A DNA stretch of 64,000 nucleotides from Acidobacteriota bacterium (GCA_025463135.1 JAOAPY010000024.1:124001-188000); one strand, 5' to 3'. Shown: positions 45,155 through 54,471, counted from the first letter of the stretch. The notes: generated by a model from the letters alone, not told the origin. Numbers and translations: made by a program.

Positions 45155-45822
45155 TTGTTAATCAATAGACCAGGCAACTCAGCTATCGAAGAGAGCAAGT
45201 GCGTGTGCGGCGCTTGCGCCAGACGCGAGCGGTCATGTGCGCCGGTCAGTACGCCCGCATTCCATCGCACTCTGGCATTATGACCTGCTTCCAGATCCAG
45301 CACAGTGTCTCCGACATTCGCCACGTGCCGCATGTTGGTCGTACCCGTCAACTCCATCGCACGGAAAATCATGAATGGCGCCGGACGCCCCTGCCGCACA
45401 TCGTCGGCACAGACTACGCCATCAACCGTTTGGTTCTGCCAGTTCAAAGCCTTGAGCAGCAGTTCGGTAATATCTCGATCGAAGCCCGTGTTCAGGGCGA
45501 CGTGAATACCTTCCCTTCTCAATTCCTTAAAGACTCGCTCTGCATCTTCGATTGGCTCGACGCCATCAACGCTATATTTTCGCGCCAGGTATTCACGAAA
45601 CGAGTCGTAAACCAGATCCGCGCGGCGCAGGCGATCCGGACTTTCCGGAAGCAGGTCCAACACGGCCTGCCGCTTGGATGAGCCTCGGACATTTCTAATC
45701 TGCTCGGCAGTAAACTCAATATGGTGGTCGGTTAGTGCCGCGGCAAAGGCAGCGGGGACCTGGCCATGGTCCTTTACGGTGGTTCCAGCCATATCAAAAA
45801 CAACTAACTTTGCCTCAGTCAC
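45151..45822 (-). CDS. HAD hydrolase, phosphonatase (PhnX)-like
   Basis: This protein of about 223 residues starts at a GTG at 45822 (reads MTEAKLVVFDMAGTTVKDHG), chosen because AGGAG lies about 9 bases upstream; a Met 27 codons earlier is possible but adds no domain. HAD motif I is DMAGTTV (nucleophile Asp and the next Asp position replaced by Ala-Gly, as in phosphonatases). Motif III is near VCADDVRQGRPAPFMI and motif IV is HVANVGDTVLDLEAGHNA. The GRPAPFMIFRAM block is typical of the PhnX-like subgroup, which lacks a proven phosphonoacetaldehyde activity. Its stop overlaps the start of the broken GNAT gene. Confidence 0.85.
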   Translation of the reverse strand: MTEAKLVVFDMAGTTVKDHGQVPAAFAAALTDHHIEFTAEQIRNVRGSSKRQAVLDLLPESPDRLRRADLVYDSFREYLARKYSVDGVEPIEDAERVFKELRREGIHVALNTGFDRDITELLLKALNWQNQTVDGVVCADDVRQGRPAPFMIFRAMELTGTTNMRHVANVGDTVLDLEAGHNARVRWNAGVLTGAHDRSRLAQAPHTHLLSSIAELPGLLINK

Positions 45823-46113
45823 GTTGACACTCTCCTGACTGTTCATTAATCCATCCGCCTCTACTACTTTCACATCCACTATGTCCGACATTTCAGTCTT
45901 CATTCCGGACTTGCGGAAGTCACGGGATTATCTCTACTCAATCGATGGTCGTTAGACAAGCACCGAATTTCCTATCGATTAGAATGCGCGCATATAATGC
46001 TGACGCGAGCCGAAAAAAAATATTCTTCCACCCTTCAGAGCCACCTTAGTGTGGAACAGCATCATAAGTCTTTAGCGCAGCGTTCAATACTTTTCACAAA
46101 TTCTCAGAAGGCG

Positions 46114-47868
46114 ATGACACACCCGACTAAAGCAATGTATGAATTCGGACCTTTCCGTATCGACATGGAAAGGTATCTGCTGTTGCGCGACGAGGAATCA
46201 ATCCCTCTGTCACCCAAGGCCTTTGAGACTCTGGTGTTTCTGGTCCAACACCGCGGCGAGGTGGGCCGGAAAGACGACATCATGAGCAGTATCTGGCCTG
46301 ACACCTTCGTTGAGGAAAGCAACCTTGCGCAGAACATCTTCCTGTTGCGAAAAGCACTCGGCGAGGACAAGCACGAACACCGCTATATCGTCACCATTCC
46401 CGGTGTGGGCTATCGCTTTGTGGCGCCGGTGAGAGAATTGGCAGGAGCTGATCAGGCGCCGGTGCGAGATACCGGACAAGGGGTATCCTCGATTGCCGTC
46501 CTTCCCTTCAAGAGCATTGCCGCACAAGAGAGCGATGCCTTCCTGGGGCCGGGACTGGCCGACGCCCTAATCATGAGACTGAGCAGCATCAGAGACATGA
46601 AAGTGCGGCCCACCACTGCCGTCTTAAAGTACGGCAGTGCGGATCACGATCCGCTGCTAATCGGGCGCGAATTAAAGGTGGACGCGCTGCTAACAGGAGT
46701 GATTCAACACGAGGGTGAAAAGATACGAGTCTCGGTACAACTGGTTAGTGTCAAAGACGGTATTACGCTTTGGGCTGACAAGTTCGACGATAAATTTACG
46801 GACATCTTTGCCATCCAGGACTCTATCTCCGAGCAGGTGGTTCGCTCGCTCGCACTCAAACTCAGCGGCGAGGAGCAGCGCCAACTGCGAAAGAACTACA
46901 CCGATAATCCCGAGGTGTTTCACCTTTACCTTAAGGGCCGCTACTTCTGGAATCAACGGAACGCCGACGGCTTGAAGAAAGCGCTCGTGTACGCGCAACA
47001 AGCCATCGCCCTGGAGCCAACTTACGCGCCCGCGTATGTAGGTTTGGCTGATACCTACAGCCTGTTGGGCGCGCAACATGGTGTCTTGCCGCCGCGAGAA
47101 TCGTTCCCGAAAGCACGCGCGGCGGCATTACGGGCCCTGGAAATCGATGGCACGATCGCCGAAGCCTACGCTTCCCTGGGATTCATCAATTGCTGCCACG
47201 CGTGGGACTGGTCGGCGGCCGAACAGAATTATCTTAAGGCGATAGACCTCAAGCCGAATTACCCCACCGCTCACCACTGGTACGGCGAGCTATTGGTCAC
47301 CCTCGGAAGATTTAACGAAGCAGTGATTGAACTACAGATGGCCCGGGAGCTCGACCCGCTGTCGCTGGCCATCAATGCTGATCTGGCAGCTTCTTACTAT
47401 TACGCGCGGCAATACGACAAAAGTGAGAGCCAACTACGCAGTTTGCTCGAGTTCAATCCCAACTTCGTTCGCGCCCACATAATCCTGGGCAAGGTCTACG
47501 GTCAGAGGGGCAATCACGCGGAAGCGATTGAAATTTTGCGCCGGGCGGTTGGTCTTACCAACAATGACGCCGCCACGCGGTCCGCTCTCGCGCATGGTCT
47601 CGCGATTGCTGGTGCGACCAGCGAGGCCCGCCAGAATCTGGATCATTTGCAGCAACTTAGCGCCCGAACCTATGTCTCGGCTGGAAGTATCGCGGAAATC
47701 CTGGTGGGCCTCGGCCAAAAAGATGAGGCCCATATCTGGCTGGAAAAAGCCTACGCGGATCGAGACATCGAGATGATCTGGCTTAATGTCGATCCTTTAT
47801 ACGATCCAATCCGCGACGATGCGCAATTCAAGGCATTGATCCAGCGCGTCAATCCCGCGCTTATATAA
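46114..47868 (+). CDS. Winged-helix transcriptional regulator with TolB-like and TPR domains
   Basis: I place the start at the ATG at 46114 (MTHPTKAMYEFGPFRIDMER), with AGAAGG upstream; the open frame from 45997 adds an unrelated leader. The 584-residue product has an OmpR/CadC-type DNA-binding domain (about 8-105: IPLSPKAFETLVFLVQHRGE, SNLAQNIFLLRKALGED, YIVTIPGVGYRFVAPV). A TolB-like region follows (about 125-260: VSSIAVLPFKSIAAQES, ELKVDALLTGVIQHEGEKI). Five or more TPR-like repeats fill the C-terminal half (YAPAYVGLADTYSLLGAQHG, IAEAYASLGFINCCHAWDWS). There is no transmembrane helix or receiver domain, so the inducing signal is unknown. This architecture is very common in Acidobacteriota. 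Confidence 0.88.
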   Translation: MTHPTKAMYEFGPFRIDMERYLLLRDEESIPLSPKAFETLVFLVQHRGEVGRKDDIMSSIWPDTFVEESNLAQNIFLLRKALGEDKHEHRYIVTIPGVGYRFVAPVRELAGADQAPVRDTGQGVSSIAVLPFKSIAAQESDAFLGPGLADALIMRLSSIRDMKVRPTTAVLKYGSADHDPLLIGRELKVDALLTGVIQHEGEKIRVSVQLVSVKDGITLWADKFDDKFTDIFAIQDSISEQVVRSLALKLSGEEQRQLRKNYTDNPEVFHLYLKGRYFWNQRNADGLKKALVYAQQAIALEPTYAPAYVGLADTYSLLGAQHGVLPPRESFPKARAAALRALEIDGTIAEAYASLGFINCCHAWDWSAAEQNYLKAIDLKPNYPTAHHWYGELLVTLGRFNEAVIELQMARELDPLSLAINADLAASYYYARQYDKSESQLRSLLEFNPNFVRAHIILGKVYGQRGNHAEAIEILRRAVGLTNNDAATRSALAHGLAIAGATSEARQNLDHLQQLSARTYVSAGSIAEILVGLGQKDEAHIWLEKAYADRDIEMIWLNVDPLYDPIRDDAQFKALIQRVNPALI

Positions 47869-47871
47869 GTG

Positions 47872-47911
47872 GCACGGGCGTCTTTAAGCGGCGCGGGCGT
47901 CCCCGCCCGTG
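47872..47911. repeat. GC-rich hairpin (CACGGGCG ... CGCCCGTG)
   Basis: CACGGGCGTC near 47873 and GGGCGTCCCCGCCCGTG near 47895-47911 pair with each other. The element follows the regulator's stop codon by four bases and could serve as its terminator. It belongs to the GGGCGGGACGCCCG group at 32551. Confidence 0.7.
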
Positions 47912-48128
47912 GATCTCTCCAGAGAGACAAGCCGCCGAATCACAAGCATGATGCTGCTGCCGCAATGAGATTTATTTAGAACTATTGAGGCAGTTCCTAA
48001 AGACAGATTTCCTGTCGCAAACTATGCTGAATTTGAGTTCGCCTGGTTGAGTGAATAGTCGCCTGGGACCCGCGGCTTCCACTTGCCGATTGAGAGTTGT
48101 CGCGAAGCCACCCAAGGGGAGAGCAATC

Positions 48129-49220
48129 TTGAATACCAACTCTGTCAAGAACATTTGTGAAATCTACGCGACAGCCGAGCATGAACGAGTTGTGCTCTGG
48201 TCTGATCCAACTTGCAATTATCGAGGCATCATCGCGATTCACAGCACGGCGCTGGGTCCGGCTCTAGGCGGCACGAGGTTTTGGAATTATGCCAATGATG
48301 AAGAGGCCAGCCGCGACGCGCTGCGACTATCGAAGGGCATGTCTTACAAGAACGCGCTGGCCGGATTGCCCTTTGGCGGCGGCAAGTCCGTCATCATCGG
48401 CGACAACAGGACCACCGATCGCGAACGAATCTTTCGGGCGCATGGCCGCTTTATCGAATCATTCGGTGGGCGCTATATCACTGCGGAAGACATTGGGACC
48501 ACCCCTTCCGACATGGAATACGTGGCGTTGGAAACCCGGCACGTGGGCGGCTTGCCTGGTCGCTCGGGAGATCCTTCTCCGGTTACTGCGCACGGCGTCT
48601 TTCGGGCTCTGCAAGCCTGCGCCCAGCATCGCTGGGGGACGGCGGACTTAAGCAGGCGAGTCGTCGCTCTTCAGGGATGCGGCAGCACCGGCTATCACCT
48701 TGCCAGGGAGATTCATGAAGCAGGCGCCGCCCTCGTGGTGGCGGATGTCGATCCGGAGCGGGTGCGGCACGTGGTCTCTGAGTTTGGCGCGCAAGCGGTC
48801 TCTCCGCGCGACATACTGAGCGCTCAGGCCGACGTCTTCTCTCCCTGCGCGATGGGCGGCGTTATCAACGACGAAACGATCCCTGCCTTGAAAGCGGAAA
48901 TCATCGTTGGCTCTGCCAACAACCAACTGCTCGAACCTCGCCACGGTGATCTTCTAAACGATCTGGGAAAGCTTTACGCACCTGATTACGTGGCCAATGC
49001 CGGCGGCGTTATCAATGGCTGCCGCGAACTTTTAAGCTGGGCGGCCGCAGATGCAGCAGTAAAGGTGAACGCGATTTACGACACCATGCTCGAGCTTCTC
49101 GACAAATCAAAGGCGGAAGGCATGCCTCCCTTCCGCAAGGCCGATCAGTTGGCAGAGCAGCGACTGTCAGCGGAAAGTTTTATGGGACCGATCTCTACAG
49201 GTTCTACGATGACTCCGTGA
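48129..49220 (+). CDS. Glu/Leu/Phe/Val dehydrogenase family enzyme, leucine dehydrogenase-like
   Basis: I place the start at the TTG at 48129 (reads MNTNSVKNICEIYATAEHER), with GGGGAG 8 bases upstream; a GTG at 48051 adds an unstructured leader. The product has 363 residues. The catalytic domain has HSTALGPALGGTRFWNYAN, KGMSYKNALAGLPFGGGKSV (catalytic Lys in the GGGK segment) and AEDIGTTPSDMEYVALETRH. The Rossmann domain starts VVALQGCGSTGYHLAREIHE, and GSANNQLLEPRHG contacts substrate. Length and motifs fit the short, octameric leucine/valine dehydrogenases rather than glutamate dehydrogenase. It deaminates branched-chain amino acids to 2-oxoacids with NAD+. It stands alone between two palindrome-rich spacers. 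Confidence 0.9.
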   Translation: MNTNSVKNICEIYATAEHERVVLWSDPTCNYRGIIAIHSTALGPALGGTRFWNYANDEEASRDALRLSKGMSYKNALAGLPFGGGKSVIIGDNRTTDRERIFRAHGRFIESFGGRYITAEDIGTTPSDMEYVALETRHVGGLPGRSGDPSPVTAHGVFRALQACAQHRWGTADLSRRVVALQGCGSTGYHLAREIHEAGAALVVADVDPERVRHVVSEFGAQAVSPRDILSAQADVFSPCAMGGVINDETIPALKAEIIVGSANNQLLEPRHGDLLNDLGKLYAPDYVANAGGVINGCRELLSWAAADAAVKVNAIYDTMLELLDKSKAEGMPPFRKADQLAEQRLSAESFMGPISTGSTMTP

Positions 49221-49341
49221 GAATTTTCCAACAACTCTGATTGTGGGACGTGCATCTCGGGTGTGGTCACGGGCGGGACGCGTCGGTTCACTTTTGCGGT
49301 GCCTCAATTTCTGAATCAATCACTCCTGCAAGCATCGGACA

Positions 49342-49444
49342 GTCGGGAAGGGGACCCTGTCCCCGCTGTTTCTTAGGCAAACAGGCAACGAAACCCTTCC
49401 CTTGAATTCCCGCCCCGTCGAGCGGGGACAGGGTCCCCTTCCTT
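49342..49444. repeat. Inverted repeat, family E
   Basis: GTCGGGAAGGGGACCCTGTC then CCCGCT (49342-49367) pairs with AGCGGGGACAGGGTCCCC then TTCC (49421-49442). The arms match those at 13939-14076 almost base for base, with unrelated loop sequences, so the two are members of one dispersed element. Confidence 0.92.
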
Positions 49445-49572
49445 ATGCTACTTCTTCAAACTGATTCACTACGTCCCTGCCAATGAGCCTTCCCCGCTTT
49501 CGCCGCATTTGTTAGACTCAGCCGAATTTCGGGTCGGCTCGGCGCGTGTTTCTGCCTGTCCGAGGGAACGCC

Positions 49573-49947
49573 ATGGCATCTGAGGATTACGTCTGTCTCA
49601 ATATCGAATGTCGCTTCCATTCGCCGGTGCCTGAACCGTTCTGTCCGAACTGCGGCCATCAAAATACGTTCGTCTCGCAAGGCAACATGCTTTGGCGGCG
49701 CGTGATCGGCGGCATCCTGTCTTTGGCCATTGGCGGCTTCGTGTTGCTGGTGGCCGTGTTTGCTTCATTCCTCGTTGCGAACCAGCCCAAAGCGATGGCG
49801 GCGAAAGACGCGTTAATGCTTCTGCTTCTTTACGGCATCAGCGTGATGTTTTTACTTGGCGGCATTTCTCTGATGATTGGTGGCGGGAGGTGGTTCATCA
49901 GGTCGCTGGTCTCTTTCGGTCGTCGCGGCGGGTCTGGGCAGATCTAA
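49573..49947 (+). CDS. Small zinc-ribbon membrane protein of unknown function
   Basis: The ATG at 49573 (MASEDYVCLNIECRFHSPVP) has GAGGGAA upstream. The 124-residue product begins with a possible zinc ribbon (YVCLNIECRF and EPFCPNCGHQN, residues 7-36). Two transmembrane helices follow (IGGILSLAIGGFVLLVAVFA and LMLLLLYGISVMFLLGGISL), ending in a short basic tail. No family assignment can be made. The flanking spacers carry palindromes and it shares no operon with a neighbour. Confidence 0.65.
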   Translation: MASEDYVCLNIECRFHSPVPEPFCPNCGHQNTFVSQGNMLWRRVIGGILSLAIGGFVLLVAVFASFLVANQPKAMAAKDALMLLLLYGISVMFLLGGISLMIGGGRWFIRSLVSFGRRGGSGQI

Positions 49948-50023
49948 GGTCCGACCGCTCACGCTATGCCCCCTTCGACATAGCAAAGCCGCCATTCACT
50001 GCACAACCAGGGTCCTTCGCTGA

Positions 50024-50091
50024 ATTCTTTTGCATGCTTCGCATCTTCGCGGGAAATCTTTCTCCCGCAAAGACGCAGAGCACCCAAAGGA
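50024..50091. repeat. Palindromic intergenic repeat, family A (degenerate)
   Basis: GAATTCTTTTGCATGCTTCG then CATCTTCGCGGGAAA (50022-50056) pairs imperfectly with TCTCCCGCAAAGACGCAG then AGCACCCAAAGG (50062-50091). It is the most degraded of the five clear copies. Confidence 0.72.
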
Positions 50092-50221
50092 ATCATGGGC
50101 TCTAAAGCACCGAATGGGTGTGGTCCGCGCGGGCCGGCAGAATGTCGATTCGAACGCTCTCTCCATCTGACAATATCTTTGATCTTCAGATAGGATAGTA
50201 TTAGGAATAAGAGAGATCAAA

Positions 50222-51895
50222 ATGGCCAAACCGGTATTGCTAACGGTCGACGATGACCGGGAAGTCTTGCGGGCAATCGAGCGCGATCTGCGACGCCAGT
50301 ACGCTGGCGACTATCGCGTGCTGCGCGCCGAATCGGGTCCCGCTGCGTTGGAGATTGTTCGAGAACTGAAGGTCCGGAACAGCACCGTGGCACTTTTTTT
50401 GGTCGATCAAAGAATGCCCGGCTTATCCGGTGTCGAGTTCCTGGAGCAAGCGATCAAACTCTATCCCGATGCCAAGCGAGTGCTGTTAACAGCTTACGCC
50501 GACACTGACGCAGCCATCGCCGCGATCAACGAAGCGGGTATCAATCACTATCTGTTAAAGCCCTGGGATCCGCCTGAAGAAAATCTTTATCCGGTACTGG
50601 ACGGGCTGCTCGAAGATTGGCAGGCGGCGTTTCCACGTCAGTTTGAGGGCGTCCGTGTCCTGGGGAATCGGTGGTCGCCTGCTTCGCATAAAATAAAAGA
50701 CTTTCTGGCCCGCAATCATGTTCCCTATCAATGGCTCGACATTGAGACCACGGAAACAGACGCAGACGTCAAGAGCGTCGTTGAACTGCTCGACGAAACT
50801 GATAAACAAGACTTGCCGCTCGTGATCTTCCCCAACGGTTTACGCTTGCATCAGCCCACCACCAGCGAGCTGGCCGAACATTCCGGGCTCAAGACCCGGG
50901 CGGCGGAAACATTTTATGACCTGGCAATTGTCGGCGGCGGCCCGGCTGGTCTGGCGGCGGCAGTTTACGGCGCCAGCGAAGGTTTGAGGACGGTCATGAT
51001 TGAGCGCGAAGCCCCTGGGGGACAGGCAGGCATGTCGAGTCGCATCGAGAACTATCTGGGATTTCCCAGCGGACTCAGCGGCGGCGACCTGGCGCGTCGC
51101 GCCGTGGTTCAGGCCCGGCGGTTCGGTGTTGAGATTCTTTCCGCCGAAGCCACTGCCATCCGCCTGGATGGTCCCTATCGTTTGCTAAAGCTCGCCGATG
51201 GAGCGGAACTGAGTTGTCATGCTTTGCTGGTGGCCACCGGTGTCCAGTGGCGCAAACTGGACGCGCCCGGCGTCGAACGACTGAGCGGCGCAGGAATCTA
51301 CTACGGCGCGGCCATGACCGAAGCAATGTCGACCAGAGACGAAGATGTGTTCATCGTGGGGGGCGCGAATAGCGCCGGCCAGGCTGCCATGTACTTCTCG
51401 AAGTACGCGCGGCGAGTAGTAATGTTAGTACGAGGATCTTCTCTCGCGACCTCGATGTCGCAATACTTGATCACACAGCTAAAAGAGACCGCAAACATCA
51501 ACATCGAATTCAACTCGTCCGTGGTCGAGGCGCATGGTCAGGACCATCTCGAAGCAATTTCCATCCACTGTACGGTGAGCAACGAGATCAACAAGGTACC
51601 GGCCAACTCGCTGTTCATCATGATCGGGGCGGCTCCCAACACTAGTTGGCTGGCGGATATCGTGGAACGCGATGAGCTTGGGTTTATTCTTTCCGGACCC
51701 GACCTGTTGCGCGATGGAAAGCGGCCTAAAGGATGGCAGGCGGACCGCGATCCGGGACTTTTGGAAACGAACGTACCGGGAATCTTTGTGGTCGGCGACG
51801 TACGACATGGTTCGGTCAAGCGAGTCGCGTCGGGCGTAGGCGAAGGCTCGGTGGCGATTTCATTCGTACATCAATATCTCAGCAAGGTGGTGTGA
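50222..51895 (+). CDS. Response regulator fused to a thioredoxin-reductase-like flavoprotein
   Basis: This 557-residue protein has three parts. A receiver domain spans about residues 5-130: acidic pocket LTVDDDREVL, phosphoacceptor in FLVDQRMPGLSGVEFL, Thr in VLLTAYADTD, Lys in YLLKPWDPP. A glutaredoxin/thioredoxin-like segment spans about 140-225, without a CxxC. An FAD/NAD(P) thioredoxin-reductase-like domain spans about 235-557 (DLAIVGGGPAGLAAAVYGAS, GGQAGMSSRIENYLGFPSGL, DVFIVGGANSAGQAAMYFSK). The redox-active CxxC of true thioredoxin reductases is absent: that region reads YYGAAMTEAMSTRDED. It may be a flavin-based redox sensor. The kinase gene downstream starts after 3 bases. Confidence 0.87.
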   Translation: MAKPVLLTVDDDREVLRAIERDLRRQYAGDYRVLRAESGPAALEIVRELKVRNSTVALFLVDQRMPGLSGVEFLEQAIKLYPDAKRVLLTAYADTDAAIAAINEAGINHYLLKPWDPPEENLYPVLDGLLEDWQAAFPRQFEGVRVLGNRWSPASHKIKDFLARNHVPYQWLDIETTETDADVKSVVELLDETDKQDLPLVIFPNGLRLHQPTTSELAEHSGLKTRAAETFYDLAIVGGGPAGLAAAVYGASEGLRTVMIEREAPGGQAGMSSRIENYLGFPSGLSGGDLARRAVVQARRFGVEILSAEATAIRLDGPYRLLKLADGAELSCHALLVATGVQWRKLDAPGVERLSGAGIYYGAAMTEAMSTRDEDVFIVGGANSAGQAAMYFSKYARRVVMLVRGSSLATSMSQYLITQLKETANINIEFNSSVVEAHGQDHLEAISIHCTVSNEINKVPANSLFIMIGAAPNTSWLADIVERDELGFILSGPDLLRDGKRPKGWQADRDPGLLETNVPGIFVVGDVRHGSVKRVASGVGEGSVAISFVHQYLSKVV

Positions 51896-51898
51896 TCG

Positions 51899-53386
51899 AT
51901 GGACGACACAAAAAGAGAAGGAGTCGGCGTGCCGGTACCGGTGTCTGGCGTAATTGAGTCAGTGATCGCAACGAGCAATTCACCCGCGGATATTGTTGAG
52001 GCACTACGACGCGTTCATGTGTTTGCCGATCTCCCTGAGGACCAACTGAAGTGGTTCGCCGGCAACGTCGTAGACCGGCGGCTCGGAGCGGGAGAGGTCT
52101 TATTTCAAAAAGGCGACCCGCCGGATTGGATGGTCATTTATCTTGAAGGCGAAGTGCACGCTTATTGGGATGAAAACGTCCACGACCTTATATATATCGG
52201 ACGAGCCGGAGACCCCGCCAGCGAAGTAAGCGGCATGCTTCCCTTCTCTCGTATGACAGTCCTTGGCGCCACCGGACGCGCGGCGACAGAGGTGCGCGTG
52301 CTGCAGTTTCCCGTTCGGCTGTTTCCCGAGATGATGCATCGGATGCCGACCCTGGTGCAGCGCCTTGTCGGTATCATGAGTGATCGCGTGCGCGAATCGA
52401 CTACTGCCGATCAGCAACAGGATAAGCTGATGGCCCTGGGCAAACTCTCAGCGGGACTTGCGCACGAGCTGAACAATCCAGCGGCCGGTGCGACTCGTGC
52501 CGCCAACGATCTTATCGTCACCCTGGCAGAGTTGCGGGCCGCTGACCTCCGTCTCTGCCGCCATGACCTGACAACTGAGCAAGAGGACGCCATCCGTAGT
52601 TTTGAAGATGTCGCGCTCGAACATACGGCTACCACTGTGCAGTTGAATTCGCTGGAGCAAAGCGACCGGGAAGATTTAGTCGCCACCTGGCTTGAAGACC
52701 ACGGCATGGCTGATCCCTGGAAACTGTCCGGCAATCTGGTTGAGGCCGGGATTGATGCCGCGGGCCTGCAGCGAATTTCAGATGTGCTGGAGCAAGGCAC
52801 CTTCACCGATGTGCTGGCCCGAGTCAATGCCCAACTCGCGGCGGCGAAACTCGCGAGCGAAATCAAGGCCGCTACCACACGCATCTCTGAACTCGTGGGC
52901 GCGATTAAGGAATACAGCTACATGGACCAGGCCTCGATGCAGGAAGTCGACGTTCATAAGGGGCTGGAGAGTACGCTTCTAATTCTGAAGTACAAGTTGA
53001 AAAGAAAGAGCATCGTGGTAACGCGTGAGTATGCCGAAGAATTGCCGCGCATCAAGGCCTACGGCAGTGAACTTAACCTGGTCTGGACCAATCTGATTGT
53101 GAATGCTGTAGATGCTATGTCCGAGGGTGGTCTCTTGAAGATACGTACAAGAAAAGAACCGACTGACATCCTCGTAGAAATTCGTGATAACGGATCGGGT
53201 ATACCGGAAAATCTGAAGTCAAAAATCTTCGAGCCGTTTTTTACGACTAAGCCCGTCGGCGATGGGACCGGACTGGGATTGGATACCGTCGCCCGCATCG
53301 TGCGAAAACATCGGGGCAATATTCGTTTTGAATCGAAACCCGGCGACACTTGTTTCCAGGTTCGCCTACCTCTCGATAATGGCTAA
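51899..53386 (+). CDS. Histidine kinase with N-terminal cyclic nucleotide-binding domain
   Basis: This 495-residue cytoplasmic protein has a cyclic-nucleotide-binding-like domain at about residues 35-150 (HVFADLPEDQLKWFAGNVVD, RLGAGEVLFQKGDPPDWMVI, YLEGEVHAYW). A dimerisation helix has the phospho-His in MALGKLSAGLAHELNNPAAG (about 195). The HATPase domain follows (about 375-490: N box LVWTNLIVNAVDAMSEGG, EIRDNGSGIPENLKSKIFEP, GTGLGLDTVARIVRKHRGNI). No receiver domain is present, so the receiver of the preceding fused flavoprotein is the natural partner. The 3-base gap supports one operon. The cNMP pocket lacks an obvious Arg anchor, so the ligand may not be cAMP. Confidence 0.9.
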   Translation: MDDTKREGVGVPVPVSGVIESVIATSNSPADIVEALRRVHVFADLPEDQLKWFAGNVVDRRLGAGEVLFQKGDPPDWMVIYLEGEVHAYWDENVHDLIYIGRAGDPASEVSGMLPFSRMTVLGATGRAATEVRVLQFPVRLFPEMMHRMPTLVQRLVGIMSDRVRESTTADQQQDKLMALGKLSAGLAHELNNPAAGATRAANDLIVTLAELRAADLRLCRHDLTTEQEDAIRSFEDVALEHTATTVQLNSLEQSDREDLVATWLEDHGMADPWKLSGNLVEAGIDAAGLQRISDVLEQGTFTDVLARVNAQLAAAKLASEIKAATTRISELVGAIKEYSYMDQASMQEVDVHKGLESTLLILKYKLKRKSIVVTREYAEELPRIKAYGSELNLVWTNLIVNAVDAMSEGGLLKIRTRKEPTDILVEIRDNGSGIPENLKSKIFEPFFTTKPVGDGTGLGLDTVARIVRKHRGNIRFESKPGDTCFQVRLPLDNG

Positions 53387-53640
53387 CGGGTTTCGATTTC
53401 CGCACTCATTTGAGCGGGACCTCTCCGATCATCTATGCCCCTGAATAATTTGCATAGCACTGTTTTCCTGGCGGTCGCGATCGCGTTCTCAAAAGGCGCA
53501 TGAAATGTTTTTCCGAAAGTACCTTACCTAAGTGAAAAGCAAGGGTGAAAAGCAAGCGCGGCCGATTGCAACGCACGGTTGATGCTTGGTTTGCGCGCTC
53601 GAAGAACCGGAAACAAGAGACAAACATCAAGGAGCAGATC

Positions 53641-54471
53641 ATGATAGTTTTAAAGGCTACGAAAAAGCGATCGATCAGTACATGCCTTGCAGCCGCAGTC
53701 TTACTGCTAATAGCGCACACCGCTTTCGGTCAAATCCGAATCGGGCGCATCAAGATCACCAAGCCGAACATCGTGAATTCGAAGGGGGAAAAACCTCAGC
53801 CTCAGCCGGAAAATACATCGCTACCGTCTGATGCCGGGAAAAAACCGGCCGCAGGATCTGAAAGTTCGGCGACCGCGGCCGTGCAGAATGACCCGCCCGG
53901 TTTGTTGAACTATTTCCTTAGTGAAATCGCGGAGGCAAAAAAAGATGTCGATATTTATGACCCTGCCACCAGACTCTACCTGGTAAAGGCAGTACAAGAA
54001 GAATGGGTGCTCCGTGCGGTATCGGCTCGCGCGCGCGCCGAACATGCGGCAACCGTGAAATACACTGAATGGCGACGAGCGAATCCTGGAAATGAACTCG
54101 ACGCCGCGCTCGATGATCTTGCCAAATCTGTCGCGAAGAAACTTCCGATTTACAAACCCGGTGTGTCCGCTTTCCAATTTCATAATCCGGTTGCTGAGAA
54201 ACTGTTGATGGGTTCCTTCACGAATACCGCGACGATGAAAATCCACCGTCTGGGAGTGGGGAGCGCAGGCTGGATGATTCAAAAAGATAGCGATGGACTT
54301 CCCAGTTACCGTTACAAGTTCGCGAACGTTTATTTCCGCGACACCAGCGACGATCATCCGTATTGCCACCGCGTTTCCGTAAGGGTGAAACAGGATTATG
54401 CAGGAGGCGGCACCTATAGTACTGAAATCTACCGCTCGAGTGCCGATGACGAGCTGTTTGCCTGTCCTTAA
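53641..54471 (+). CDS. Secreted protein of unknown function
   Basis: I place the start at the ATG at 53641 (MIVLKATKKRSISTCLAAAV) with AAGGAGCAG upstream. The 276-residue product has a signal peptide (LAAAVLLLIAHTAFG) and a Pro/Gln/Ser-rich low-complexity stretch (about 45-80). A helical region then has VDIYDPATRLYLVKAVQEEW and a conserved-looking end (NVYFRDTSDDHPYCHRVSVR, YSTEIYRSSADDELFACP). No enzyme motif is recognisable. It lies downstream of the kinase pair but 254 bases away, so it need not be part of that operon. Confidence 0.7.
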   Translation: MIVLKATKKRSISTCLAAAVLLLIAHTAFGQIRIGRIKITKPNIVNSKGEKPQPQPENTSLPSDAGKKPAAGSESSATAAVQNDPPGLLNYFLSEIAEAKKDVDIYDPATRLYLVKAVQEEWVLRAVSARARAEHAATVKYTEWRRANPGNELDAALDDLAKSVAKKLPIYKPGVSAFQFHNPVAEKLLMGSFTNTATMKIHRLGVGSAGWMIQKDSDGLPSYRYKFANVYFRDTSDDHPYCHRVSVRVKQDYAGGGTYSTEIYRSSADDELFACP

